Below, in pieces: positions 24,977 to 32,676 of a stretch of DNA of 64,000 nucleotides. Each line of letters begins with the position of its first letter. Within the stretch, counting starts at the first letter, position 1. The translations under genes were made by a program, and so were the position numbers. This DNA is from DATACN01 sp038215095 (GTDB lineage Bacteria; Actinomycetota; Thermoleophilia; Solirubrobacterales; Thermoleophilaceae), in the NCBI GenBank assembly GCA_038215095.1, contig JBBQRG010000001.1:26541-90540 (forward strand), written 5' to 3'. The notes beneath the pieces were generated by a model. That model worked only from the letters and a program-made list of their open reading frames with translations, was not told where the DNA came from and did not search any database.

Positions 24977-25698
24977 GCCGGCCCACACTGCGCGTCTGCG
25001 CGCTCTACCCCGAGCTCATGAACATCTACGCCGACCGCGGCAACATCGCCGTGCTGCGGGCGCGCTGCGAGTGGCGCGGGCTGGGCTTCGAGTTGAGCTC
25101 GTCGAGCCTGGGCCAGCCGCTCGACCAGTCGGCCCACGACCTGTTCTACATCGGCGGCGGCCAGGATCGCGACCAGATCGCGGTGGCCGAGGACATGGCG
25201 GCCACCAAGCGCGACGCCCTGCACGAGGCCGCGGAGCGCGACGCCGTGGTGCTGGCCGTTTGCGGCGGCTACCAGCTGCTGGGCCACAGCTACCAACTTG
25301 GCGACGAGGAGCTTCCGGGCGTGGGCATCGTGGACCTGCGCACGGTGCGCGAGGCGGGCGAGCGCCTGATCGGCAACTGCGCCATCGAGGCCGACCTCGG
25401 CACCGGCCCGCGGCTGATCGCCGGCTTCGAGAACCACGGCGGTCGCACCTACCTCGGCTCGAACGAGCAGCCGCTCGGGCGCGTGCTGAAGGGTCACGGG
25501 AACAACGACAGGGACGGCTTCGAGGGCGTGCACCGCCGCAACGTGATCGGCACCTACCTCCACGGCCCGCTGCTGCCGAAGAACGTCTGGCTTGCCGACC
25601 GCCTGATCGAGCTCGCGCTGGGCCTGGAGCTCGAGCCGCTCGACGACGCGATGGAGGACGCCGCGCACGACTCGGCGCGGCGGGCGGCGGGCGTCTAG
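24973..25698 (+). CDS. gatD: Lipid II isoglutaminyl synthase, GatD glutaminase subunit
   Basis: The protein has 241 residues. It has the GatD N-terminus LYPELMNIYADRGNIAVLRAR, the glutaminase nucleophile Cys97 in AVCGGYQLLG, the catalytic His about 197 in GTYLHGPLLPKN, and FENHGGRT before it. It hydrolyses glutamine and passes ammonia to MurT for amidation of D-Glu in lipid II. The closest alternative is a CobB/CobQ-like amidotransferase, but MurT in the same operon settles it. Its TAG stop (25696-25698) is embedded in the TAGGGT -10 box of the next gene. Confidence 0.93.
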   Translation: MSRPTLRVCALYPELMNIYADRGNIAVLRARCEWRGLGFELSSSSLGQPLDQSAHDLFYIGGGQDRDQIAVAEDMAATKRDALHEAAERDAVVLAVCGGYQLLGHSYQLGDEELPGVGIVDLRTVREAGERLIGNCAIEADLGTGPRLIAGFENHGGRTYLGSNEQPLGRVLKGHGNNDRDGFEGVHRRNVIGTYLHGPLLPKNVWLADRLIELALGLELEPLDDAMEDAAHDSARRAAGV

Positions 25699-25709
25699 GG
25701 TCCGTTGCC

Positions 25710-26684
25710 GTGGAGGTCTTCCTCACAGGAGGCTCGGGCTTCATCGGGCAGGCCCTGATCCGGCGCCTCGTGGAGCGGGGTGACCGCGTACGCGCCCTGG
25801 CGCGCTCCGACGACGCGGCCGCCAAGGTGACCGACGCCGGCGCCGAGCCGGTGCGCGGCGACCTCGACGACGTGGCCGCGATGCGCGAGGGCGCCGCGGG
25901 CTGCGAGCTGGCCTTCCACGCGGCGGCGAGGCTCGGCGAATGGGGCCCCTGGGAGGAGTTCGAGCGCATCAATGTGCAGGGCACGCGCAACGTGCTCGAC
26001 GCCTGCCGCGACTCCGGCGTGCGCCGCTTCGTGCACGTGGGCACCGAGGCGGCCGTCATCGCCGGCGACCCGCTCCACGACGCCGACGAGCGCGTCGCCC
26101 TGCGGCCCGACTCGAAGGCCTACTACTGCGCCTCGAAGGCGATGGCCGAACAGCTTGTGAGAGACGCCGCGCACGGAAGCCTCGAGACCGTGGCCGTGCG
26201 GCCGCGCTTCGTCTGGGGCCGCGGCGACACCACGCTGCTCCCCACGATGGCCGAGCTCGTCCGGCGCGGACGCTTCGCCTGGGTCGGTGGCGGCGGCCAG
26301 CTGACCTCCGTGACCCACGTGGACAACGTGATCGAGGGCCTGCTGGCGGGCGCCGAGCGCGGCCGGCCGGGCGAGGCCTACTTCGTGACCGACGGCGAGC
26401 CGGTGGTGTTCCGCGAGTTCGTGACCCGGTTGCTGGCCACCCAAGGCGTCGAGGCTCCCTCCAAGACGCTGCCGCTGCCCGTGGCGAAGGCCGCCGCGGC
26501 CGCCTGCGAGACGCTCTGGCGGCGGCTGCCGCTGAAGGGCGAGCCGCCTGTCACCCGCACCGCCATCTGGCTATCGGCGCTCGAGGTGACGCTCGACATC
26601 TCGAAGGCCCGCACTGAGCTCGGCTACGAGCCGCGTGTGTCGATGGACGAGGGCCTCGCGCAGCTCGAGGCCGAGGCGGCCTAG
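25710..26684 (+). CDS. NAD-dependent epimerase/dehydratase-like extended SDR
   Basis: The protein has 324 residues. It has GGSGFIGQALIRRL at the N-terminus (NAD binding), a YYCASK catalytic YxxxK (about 141-146), and VRPRFVWGRGDT after it. Relatives include 3-beta-hydroxysteroid dehydrogenase-like and sugar-nucleotide SDRs; the substrate cannot be named. GTG 25710 is 8 nt after a TAGGGT box that overlaps the gatD stop, so the gene can be transcribed on its own. It resembles the SDR at 28855 but is not a close copy. Confidence 0.85.
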   Translation: MEVFLTGGSGFIGQALIRRLVERGDRVRALARSDDAAAKVTDAGAEPVRGDLDDVAAMREGAAGCELAFHAAARLGEWGPWEEFERINVQGTRNVLDACRDSGVRRFVHVGTEAAVIAGDPLHDADERVALRPDSKAYYCASKAMAEQLVRDAAHGSLETVAVRPRFVWGRGDTTLLPTMAELVRRGRFAWVGGGGQLTSVTHVDNVIEGLLAGAERGRPGEAYFVTDGEPVVFREFVTRLLATQGVEAPSKTLPLPVAKAAAAACETLWRRLPLKGEPPVTRTAIWLSALEVTLDISKARTELGYEPRVSMDEGLAQLEAEAA

Positions 26685-26685
26685 C

Positions 26686-27039
26686 TCAGCCTTCGCCGAG
26701 CGCGGCGTTGCTCGCGGACTCGCGGTCCGGGCGCACGTTCAGCGTGCCCAGCATGTCCGTGATCTCGAATACGCGGTGCACCGGGCCGTCCGCGCACACC
26801 ACCGCGAAGCCCTGATCGCGGCGCGCGAGCCGCCGGTGGGCGTTCAGGAGCAGGGCGAGCCCCGTGGAGTCCATGAACTCCACGGCGGAGAGGTCCACGA
26901 TGACCGGGCGGTCGCAGTCGCCCACCGCCTCATTGAGGCCGGAGATCAGTCGCGAGGCGGACGCGATGTCGATTTCCCCACTGACTTCGAGGATCTCGAC
27001 CGGCCCGGAGGAGTTCCGTTCCATGGACAGTTGCTGCAT
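26686..27039 (-). CDS. STAS-domain anti-sigma factor antagonist
   Basis: The protein has 117 residues and is a single STAS domain: ILEVSGEIDIASASRL, VIVDLSAVEFMDSTGLALLL with the likely phosphorylated Ser in MDSTG, and HRVFEITDML. Such proteins release a sigma factor by binding its anti-sigma kinase when not phosphorylated. No cognate kinase or sigma gene is in the window. TAGGGT (27054-27049) lies 9 nt before ATG 27039, just outside the usual 6-8 nt; ATG 27024 is an alternative. Confidence 0.88.
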   Translation of the reverse strand: MQQLSMERNSSGPVEILEVSGEIDIASASRLISGLNEAVGDCDRPVIVDLSAVEFMDSTGLALLLNAHRRLARRDQGFAVVCADGPVHRVFEITDMLGTLNVRPDRESASNAALGEG

Positions 27040-27070
27040 CCGTGCGCGACCCTAACCGATCCTACGTAAT

Positions 27071-27502
27071 TCAGCGACCCGTGGACCCGAATCCGCCTGC
27101 ACCGCGCGCGGTCTCGCCGAGCTCGGCGGACTCGACGAGCTCGGGGGTCGCGACCGCCACCACGAGCAGCTGGGCGATGCGGTCGCCCGGCCGCACCTCG
27201 AAGGGCTCCCTGGGATCGGTGTTGAGGAGCAGCACCTTGAGCTCCCCGCGATAGCCCGAGTCGATGATCCCGGGCGCGTTCACCACGCCGATGCCGTGGC
27301 GCAGGGCCACCCCCGAGCGCGGCACCACGAGCCCGGCATGGCCGTCCGGGATGGCAACCGCGATGCCGGTGCCCACCGCCGCGCGCTCGCCCGGGCCGAG
27401 GGTCACCGCCTCGGCTGCGTGCAGGTCGTACCCGGCGTCGCCCTCGTGTGCCTGGGCCGGGGCCAGTGCGCCCTCGGTCAGCCGCGCGAACGCCAGCTTC
27501 AT
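27071..27502 (-). CDS. dut: dUTPase
   Basis: The protein has 143 residues and all trimeric-dUTPase motifs: AGYDLHA (I), [11 protein letters not shown] (II), [11 protein letters not shown] (III), PGDRIAQLL (IV) and the C-terminal [10 protein letters not shown] (V, covers the active site). It converts dUTP to dUMP and keeps uracil out of DNA. The ATG overlaps the hflX stop by 4 nt (ATGA). Confidence 0.95.
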   Translation of the reverse strand: MKLAFARLTEGALAPAQAHEGDAGYDLHAAEAVTLGPGERAAVGTGIAVAIPDGHAGLVVPRSGVALRHGIGVVNAPGIIDSGYRGELKVLLLNTDPREPFEVRPGDRIAQLLVVAVATPELVESAELGETARGAGGFGSTGR

Positions 27503-28788
27503 CCGCCGGCGTGGCCGTTCTGCGAGAAACGCTCGAAGCGCGGCGCGGCCGCGACCGGCACGCGGGCGCGGACCCGCACTCCGTCGGCCGTGTCCTCGCG
27601 CTCCAGCTCGCCCGCCAGGCGGTGCAGCTCGGACAGGCTGCCGCCGTCCTCGTACGGCACGAGCAGGTCCATCGTCTGCAGGCTGCTCAGGAAGCGGGCT
27701 TCGATTGCCTCGTTCAGGTCGTCGAGCCCCTCCCCCGTCACGCCCGAGACCTGGATCGCGCGCGGGAAGCGGAAGCCCAGCTCGCGGCGGCGGTCCGCGT
27801 CGAGCAGATCCACCTTGTTCAGCGCCAGCAGCCGCGGGCGCTCGCCGGCTCCCACCTCAGAGAGCACGTCCTCGACCGCGCCGATCATCCCGTGCAGCTC
27901 CGGCTCCGGCGCCGAGGCGTCGGCCACGTGCACGATCAGGTCCGCGCCCATGGCCTCCTCGAGCGTGGCCGAGAAGGCGTCCACGAGCGCGTGGGGCAGC
28001 TTGCGGATGAAGCCGACGGTGTCGGTGAGCAGGTAGCTGCGTCCCGCGATCTCGAAGTTGCGCGTGGTGGGGTCGAGCGTGTGGAACAGGCGCTCTCGCA
28101 CGCCCACGTCGGAGCCGGTGATGGCGTTCAGCAGGGTCGACTTGCCGGCGTTCGTGTAGCCCGCCAGCGCGACCGTGGGCAGGCCGGCGCGCTCGCGCTC
28201 GCGGCGCATCGTCGAGCGGCTGCCCTTGGTCTGCTCCAGGCGCCGGCGCAGCGCGGAGATGCGGTCGCGCGCCAGGCGGCGGTCGGTCTCGATCTGCGAC
28301 TCGCCCGGGCCTCTCGTGCCGATGCCGCCGTCCATTCGCCCGGCGCCGAGCCGCTCGAGGTGGGTCCAGAGGCCGCGCATGCGCGCGAGGTTGTACTCGA
28401 GCTGGGCAAGCTCCACCTGCAGCTTGCCCTCCGCCGAGCTGGCGTGCTCGGCGAAGATGTCGAGGATGATCGCCGTGCGGTCGATCACGGGCACGCCGAG
28501 CGCCTCCTCGAGGTTGCGCTCCTGGCGCGGCTTCAGCTCGTCGTCGACGGCCACGAGGTTCGCGTCGGCCTCGGTCAGCGCCTGCTTCAGCTCCGCCAGC
28601 TTGCCCTTGCCGAGATAGCGGTCGGGGTCCGGTGCCGGCCGCTTCTGGGTCAGCTCCCCCGCCACGGCCACCCCCGCGGTGCGCAACAGCTCGCGCAGCT
28701 CCGCGAGGTCGGCTTCGTCGGGCCCCGCTGCGATCAGAAAAGCGCGTTGCCGCGCCCGCGCGTTGCGAATGCCCTCGCCGTATTCCAC
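27499..28788 (-). CDS. hflX: GTPase HflX
   Basis: The protein has 429 residues. The N-terminal HflX domain includes [37 protein letters not shown] and the glycine-rich [18 protein letters not shown]. The G domain has [12 protein letters not shown] (G1), [17 protein letters not shown] (G3) and NKVD (G4). HflX binds ribosomes and splits stalled ones under stress. GTG 28788 (VEYGEG) was picked because TACACT is exactly 7 nt upstream (28801-28796); the open frame extends far further upstream but lacks similarity there. Confidence 0.92.
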   Translation of the reverse strand: MEYGEGIRNARARQRAFLIAAGPDEADLAELRELLRTAGVAVAGELTQKRPAPDPDRYLGKGKLAELKQALTEADANLVAVDDELKPRQERNLEEALGVPVIDRTAIILDIFAEHASSAEGKLQVELAQLEYNLARMRGLWTHLERLGAGRMDGGIGTRGPGESQIETDRRLARDRISALRRRLEQTKGSRSTMRRERERAGLPTVALAGYTNAGKSTLLNAITGSDVGVRERLFHTLDPTTRNFEIAGRSYLLTDTVGFIRKLPHALVDAFSATLEEAMGADLIVHVADASAPEPELHGMIGAVEDVLSEVGAGERPRLLALNKVDLLDADRRRELGFRFPRAIQVSGVTGEGLDDLNEAIEARFLSSLQTMDLLVPYEDGGSLSELHRLAGELEREDTADGVRVRARVPVAAAPRFERFSQNGHAGG

Positions 28789-28813
28789 CTCCCCAAGTGT
28801 AAGGACGTCGTGC

Positions 28814-28834
28814 GCACTCGGCCGAGCCGAGTGC
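28814..28834. repeat. Inverted repeat between divergent hflX and SDR promoters (variant of dispersed palindrome)
   Basis: This is a perfect 9-bp stem, GCACTCGGC (28814-28822), CGA loop, GCCGAGTGC (28826-28834). It has the same size, loop and flanks (TCG...TGCTT) as the dispersed element at 12632 and 29831, with two stem base pairs changed on both sides. It lies between the two -10 boxes (28796-28801 and 28843-28848), near the expected -35 of the SDR promoter, so it could act as an operator or a transcript hairpin. Confidence 0.65.
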
Positions 28835-28854
28835 TTCGCAGATAGGCTCCGCCC

Positions 28855-29829
28855 GTGCGGGTCTTCCTCACCGGTGGCACGGGATTCATCGGCGCCCACG
28901 TGGCGCGCAAGCTGCGCGAGCGAGGTGACGACGTCGTGGCGCTGGCGCGCTCGCCCGAGAAGGCCGCAGCGCTGCGCGAGCTGGGCTGTGAGGTGGTCGA
29001 GGGCGACCTGTCGGACGCCGACGCGATCCGGCGCGGCCTCGAGGGCGCCGAGGCGGCCGTGCACGGCGCCGCCATCTACAAGGTCGGGATCCCGAAGTCG
29101 GACCGGCCCGCGATGTGGGAGACGAACGTCGAGGGCACCGAGAAGGTGCTCGACGCGGCGATCGAGGCCCGCGTGCCGCGGATCGTCTACGTCTCCACCG
29201 TGAACGTGTTCGGCAACACCGACGGCAAGGTCGTGGACGAGGGCTACGAGCGCGACGAGTCGGACGGCTTCCTCTCCTATTACGACGAGACCAAGTACCG
29301 CTCGCACCAGATCGCGCGCGACCGGATCGCCAAGGGCGCCCCGATCGTGATCGTCCAGCCCGGCGGCGTCTACGGCCCGAACGACCACTCCGAGGTGGGC
29401 AAGATGGTCGAGGAGGCGAGCAAGGGCAAGCTGCGCATGAAGGCCTTTCCGGACCTGGGCCTGAACCTGGTGCACGTCGAGGACGTGGCCGACGGCGTGC
29501 TGCTGGCGCTCGACAAGGGCCGCATCGGCGAGTCCTACGTGCTCGGCGGGGAGCTCACCACGATGGGCGACGCCGTGGACAGGGCGGCGGTCATGTCGGG
29601 GCAGAAGCCCACCAAGCTGACGCTGCCGCCGCTGCTGGCGAAGCTGTCGGCGCCGCTAGGCCCGGTGGTGGGCCCGATGATGGGCTTCCCGCCCAACCTC
29701 GGCGAGGCGATCAGCGCCTCCGACGGCGTGACCTACCTGGCCAAGGACGACAAGGCGCGCAGCGAGCTGGGCTACAGCCCGCGCGACCTCGACACGGGCC
29801 TGAAGCAGACGCTCGACGCCTCGAGCTAG
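28855..29829 (+). CDS. NAD-dependent epimerase/dehydratase-like extended SDR
   Basis: The protein has 324 residues. It has GGTGFIGAHVARKL (NAD binding), VSTVNVFG, YYDETKYRSHQ (YxxxK), and IVQPGGVYGPNDHS after the active site. It is a relative of the SDR at 25710. The substrate is unknown. GTG 28855 has TAGGCT 6 nt upstream (28843-28848). It is divergent from hflX with a palindrome between the promoters, and its 3' end runs into three tandem repeat copies. Confidence 0.85.
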   Translation: MRVFLTGGTGFIGAHVARKLRERGDDVVALARSPEKAAALRELGCEVVEGDLSDADAIRRGLEGAEAAVHGAAIYKVGIPKSDRPAMWETNVEGTEKVLDAAIEARVPRIVYVSTVNVFGNTDGKVVDEGYERDESDGFLSYYDETKYRSHQIARDRIAKGAPIVIVQPGGVYGPNDHSEVGKMVEEASKGKLRMKAFPDLGLNLVHVEDVADGVLLALDKGRIGESYVLGGELTTMGDAVDRAAVMSGQKPTKLTLPPLLAKLSAPLGPVVGPMMGFPPNLGEAISASDGVTYLAKDDKARSELGYSPRDLDTGLKQTLDASS

Positions 29830-29830
29830 C

Positions 29831-29968
29831 GTGGTCGCTGCGCAGCCGGCCGAGCCGGCTGCTTGCGCGAACTACCGGGGTCGCTGCGCAGCCGGCCGAG
29901 CCGGCTGCTTGCGCGAACTACCGTGGTCGCTGCGCAGCCGGCCGAGCCGGCTGCTTGCGCGAACTACC
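29831..29968. repeat. Three tandem 46-bp copies of a dispersed palindromic repeat
   Basis: Copies lie at 29831-29876, 29877-29922 and 29923-29968 and differ by one base (T/G at position 2). Each contains the stem GCAGCCGGC, loop CGA, stem GCCGGCTGC and ends in GCGCGAACTACC. The array sits between the convergent ends of the SDR and the DUF429-like gene, and the last copy supplies the stop codon of the latter (29964-29966). A single copy of the core is at 12632 and a variant is at 28814. Confidence 0.9.
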
Positions 29969-30671
29969 GCTCCGGAGGAAGCTGCAGGCGCTCCACGATG
30001 GGCATCACGTCCACGCTGGTGAAGCGGTCCGGCAGCGCCGCGCCCGGCAGCACCACCACGCCCTCCGCGGGGCTGCCGATCCAGGAGGCGTGCCCGACCG
30101 CGTAGCGGTGGGCGCAGAGCGCGGCCCCCGCGGCGTCCAGCTCCTCGATGCGCCGGTGCCAGAGCTCGCCGCCGTCGTCCACGACGTGGTCGCCTTCCAG
30201 CTCCTCGATGCGCAGCTGCATGCCCAGCGGGTGGCGCCGCGCGGGGAGCCGGCGGCCCTGGAGCGCGCAGAAGACGCCGTCGGCGTTGGTCTCGAACGCC
30301 GGGTAGTCGTGGTAGGCGCCCTCGGGCACCTGGCCGTCGGGGGTGCCGTCCGCCGGGGTGTAGCGCGGCAGCGCGTCGCCGAGCAGGTCCGCCAGCCGGC
30401 GCAGCTCGGCGTCGGGCGCCTGCGGCGTCACGCCGCGCGCCGCCAGCTCGGCGTCGCACTCGCGGGCCGCGCCGTCCGGGCCGCCCGACAAGGGCGCACC
30501 CAGCCCCACCACCACGTCGCCGAGGCCCTGCAGCTCGCTGGCCACCTGCACCGCGCTGCCGGGGTCGAAGAAGATCGCGCTGAGCTGGACCGGCGGCTGG
30601 TCCACCACGACCTCCTCCAGCATGGCCAGCTGGAGCAGCCCCCGCACCGGCACCACGCCGCAGTAGTGCAC
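29964..30671 (-). CDS. DUF429-like protein (predicted RNase H-like fold), tentative
   Basis: The protein has 235 residues. An early Asp/strand part (AIFFDPGSAVQVASELQGLGDVVVGLGAPLSG) and CDAELAARGV are reminiscent of DUF429, as is YHDYPAFETN followed later by RIEELDAAGAALCAHRYAVG and a closing GxVVLPG strand. DUF429 proteins are predicted RNase H-like nucleases of unknown role. The typical ID-PL catalytic strand is weak (VGLGAPL), so activity is doubtful. GTG 30671 follows the dapL stop by one base, and its own stop lies in the third copy of the 46-bp repeat. Confidence 0.5.
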   Translation of the reverse strand: MHYCGVVPVRGLLQLAMLEEVVVDQPPVQLSAIFFDPGSAVQVASELQGLGDVVVGLGAPLSGGPDGAARECDAELAARGVTPQAPDAELRRLADLLGDALPRYTPADGTPDGQVPEGAYHDYPAFETNADGVFCALQGRRLPARRHPLGMQLRIEELEGDHVVDDGGELWHRRIEELDAAGAALCAHRYAVGHASWIGSPAEGVVVLPGAALPDRFTSVDVMPIVERLQLPPER

Positions 30672-30672
30672 G

Positions 30673-31830
30673 TCAGCCGCCCAGGCTCGAGCGCAGCCGC
30701 TCGACGGCCTCGGCGAGGCGCTCGTCGGGGACCGTGAGCGAGATTCGGAAGAAGCCCTCGCCGCTCTCTCCGTACGAGCCGCCGGGCGACACCACCACGC
30801 CGGACTCCTCCAGCACCAGCTCGCAGTAGGAGGCCGAGGTGTGTCCCTCGGGTACCGGCGCCCAGACGTAGATCGTTCCCTTCGGCCGCGTCACGTCCAC
30901 GCCGATCTCCTGCAGCGCGTCGCAGACGAGGTCGCGGCGGCGCTGGTAGATCTCAGGCATCTCGGCGGGCGGCCCGGCGTCGAGCGCCGCGGCGGCCGCC
31001 AGCTGCACCGCCTCGAAGATGCCCGAGTCGATGTTGGTCTTCAGCTTCCAGTAGGCCTCGAGCGCCTCGGCGTTGCCCACGATCGCGGCGGTGCGCCAGC
31101 CCGTCATGTTCCAGCCCTTGGAGAGCGAGAACACCTCCACCCCGACCTCCTTGGCCCCGGGCGTCTCGAGGAAGCTCGGCGCCACGTAGCCGTCGAAGGT
31201 GGTCTCTGTGTACGAGGCGTCGTGCACCACCAGCACGTCGTGCTCGCGGGCGAACTCCACCGCCCGCTCGAACAGCCCGTCGGGGACCACCGCGCCGGTC
31301 GGGTTGTTCGGGTAGTTGAGGAACATCAGCCGGGCGCGCTCGGCGTCGGCGGCCGGGATCGCGTCGAGGTCGGGGGCGAAGCCCAGCTTGGGCACCAGCG
31401 GCATCAGCGCGGGCTCCGCGCCCGCCAGCAGCGGGCCGCCGGTGTAGACCGGGTAGCCGGGGTCGGAGGCCAGCGCCACGCTGTCCGGGTCGAGGAACGC
31501 GAGGTTCAGGTTGAACACGCACTCCTTGGCGCCGATCGCCGGCACGATCTCCGACTCCGGGTCGAGCTGCACCCCGAAGCGGCGCTCGTAGAAGCCGGCG
31601 AAGGCCTCGCGCAGCTCCGGACGGCCGCGGTTCGACGGGTACTGGTGGGTGCCCGGGTCGCGCGCGGCCTCGGCCAGCGCGTCCACGACGAGCTGCGGCG
31701 TGGGCGTGTCGGGGTCGCCGATGCCCAGGCTGATCACGTCCACACCCGCGGCCCGCTTCTCGCGGACCTTGCGCTCGAGCTCGGCGAACAGGTACGGCGC
31801 CAGGCGATTCAGGCGGCTACTCGGCTGCAC
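30673..31830 (-). CDS. dapL: LL-diaminopimelate aminotransferase (class I/II PLP aminotransferase)
   Basis: The protein has 385 residues. The N-terminus LNRLAPYLFAELERKVREKRAAGVDVISLGIGDPDTPTP, GAKECVFNLNLAFLDPDSVALASDPGYPVY, NYPNNPTGAV and the PLP lysine in SLSKGWNMTGWR match the DapL group. DapL makes LL-diaminopimelate directly from tetrahydrodipicolinate, bypassing the acylated route. The gene overlaps dapF by 14 bp, and dapA and dapB are elsewhere in the window, which supports the assignment. The start is GTG. A broader-specificity aminotransferase is the alternative. Confidence 0.85.
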   Translation of the reverse strand: MQPSSRLNRLAPYLFAELERKVREKRAAGVDVISLGIGDPDTPTPQLVVDALAEAARDPGTHQYPSNRGRPELREAFAGFYERRFGVQLDPESEIVPAIGAKECVFNLNLAFLDPDSVALASDPGYPVYTGGPLLAGAEPALMPLVPKLGFAPDLDAIPAADAERARLMFLNYPNNPTGAVVPDGLFERAVEFAREHDVLVVHDASYTETTFDGYVAPSFLETPGAKEVGVEVFSLSKGWNMTGWRTAAIVGNAEALEAYWKLKTNIDSGIFEAVQLAAAAALDAGPPAEMPEIYQRRRDLVCDALQEIGVDVTRPKGTIYVWAPVPEGHTSASYCELVLEESGVVVSPGGSYGESGEGFFRISLTVPDERLAEAVERLRSSLGG

Positions 31831-32665
31831 TGAGCTCCTCCACGAACTGGTCGCTCAACCTGCCCTCGTACACCGGCACCGCCCAGCCGGTCAGGTCCAC
31901 CTGCAGGTCCTCGCCGACCTCGACCTTCAGCTCCCCGCCCTCCAGCCGCGCGGTCACAGGGCTGTCGGCGCCGCGCAGCACGGCGGCCACCGCGGCGCCC
32001 GTGGCGCCCGTCCCGGAGGACATCGTCTCCCCAACCCCGCGCTCGAAGATGCGCACGCTGATCTCGGCGTCGGCGTCGCGGCGCCAGAACGACACGTTCG
32101 TGCGGTTCGGGAACAGCTCGCTGTGCTCGATCTCGGGGCCATAGCGCTGCAGCTCCAGCGCGTCCAGCTCGTCCCCCACCTCGATGGAGCACTGCGGGTT
32201 GCCGATCTGCACGAACTGGAAGTTGAACTCGCGCCCGCCGGCGCTCAGCTCGCCGCTGCCGTCCTCGCCGCCTGAAGGGAAGTCGCGCTCCGAGCGCAGC
32301 TGCGCGCGGCCCATGTCAACCGTGCAGGTGGTGGCGCCCGTGATGCGCGGGCGCACCTCGCCGGCCGCGGTGCGGATCGCGAAGCTGTCGTCGCTCGTCC
32401 AGCCGCGGCTGCGCAGGTACATCACGGCCTCGCGCACGCCGTTGCCCGACAGCTCGGCCTCCGAGCCGTCCGGGTTGTAGATCGTGAGCTTGGCGACGAA
32501 ACCCGGCTCATCGGTGCGGTCGAGCACCAGCAGGCCGTCGGAGCCGACGCCGGTGTGCGGCGCGCAGAGGGCGCGCACGCGTCCGGGCGTGAGCTCGAAG
32601 GGGAGCTCGTCGCGCTCCACGATCGCGTAGTCGTTGCCAAGGGCCTGCCACTTCTCGAATCGCAC
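31817..32665 (-). CDS. dapF: Diaminopimelate epimerase-like protein with both catalytic Cys replaced by Ser
   Basis: The protein has 282 residues and full DapF architecture: FEKWQALGNDYAIVE, the first half-site NPDGSEAELSGNGVRE, and the second half-site ERGVGETMSSGTGATG. In ordinary DapF these read ...CGNG and ...CGTG, with the two cysteines acting as acid and base. Here both codons are Ser (TCG near 32449, TCC near 32019). Everything else around them is conserved. Either the enzyme works differently, or LL-diaminopimelate is not converted and the fold has another role. GTG 32665 is 8 nt after TAGAGT, which overlaps the miaA stop. Confidence 0.85.
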   Translation of the reverse strand: MRFEKWQALGNDYAIVERDELPFELTPGRVRALCAPHTGVGSDGLLVLDRTDEPGFVAKLTIYNPDGSEAELSGNGVREAVMYLRSRGWTSDDSFAIRTAAGEVRPRITGATTCTVDMGRAQLRSERDFPSGGEDGSGELSAGGREFNFQFVQIGNPQCSIEVGDELDALELQRYGPEIEHSELFPNRTNVSFWRRDADAEISVRIFERGVGETMSSGTGATGAAVAAVLRGADSPVTARLEGGELKVEVGEDLQVDLTGWAVPVYEGRLSDQFVEELSAAE

Positions 32666-32676
32666 GGCGCGCCACT

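Noticed and set aside
24642..25709. Upstream part of a 680-codon plus-strand frame ending at 26684
   Set aside because: The part before GTG 25710 is an Arg/Ala-rich shadow of the methyltransferase and gatD genes; only the SDR portion has family motifs.
29831..29968. Three regularly spaced repeats that might be a small CRISPR array
   Set aside because: The 46-bp copies are directly adjacent with no unique spacers, carry a long internal hairpin, and have no cas genes nearby.
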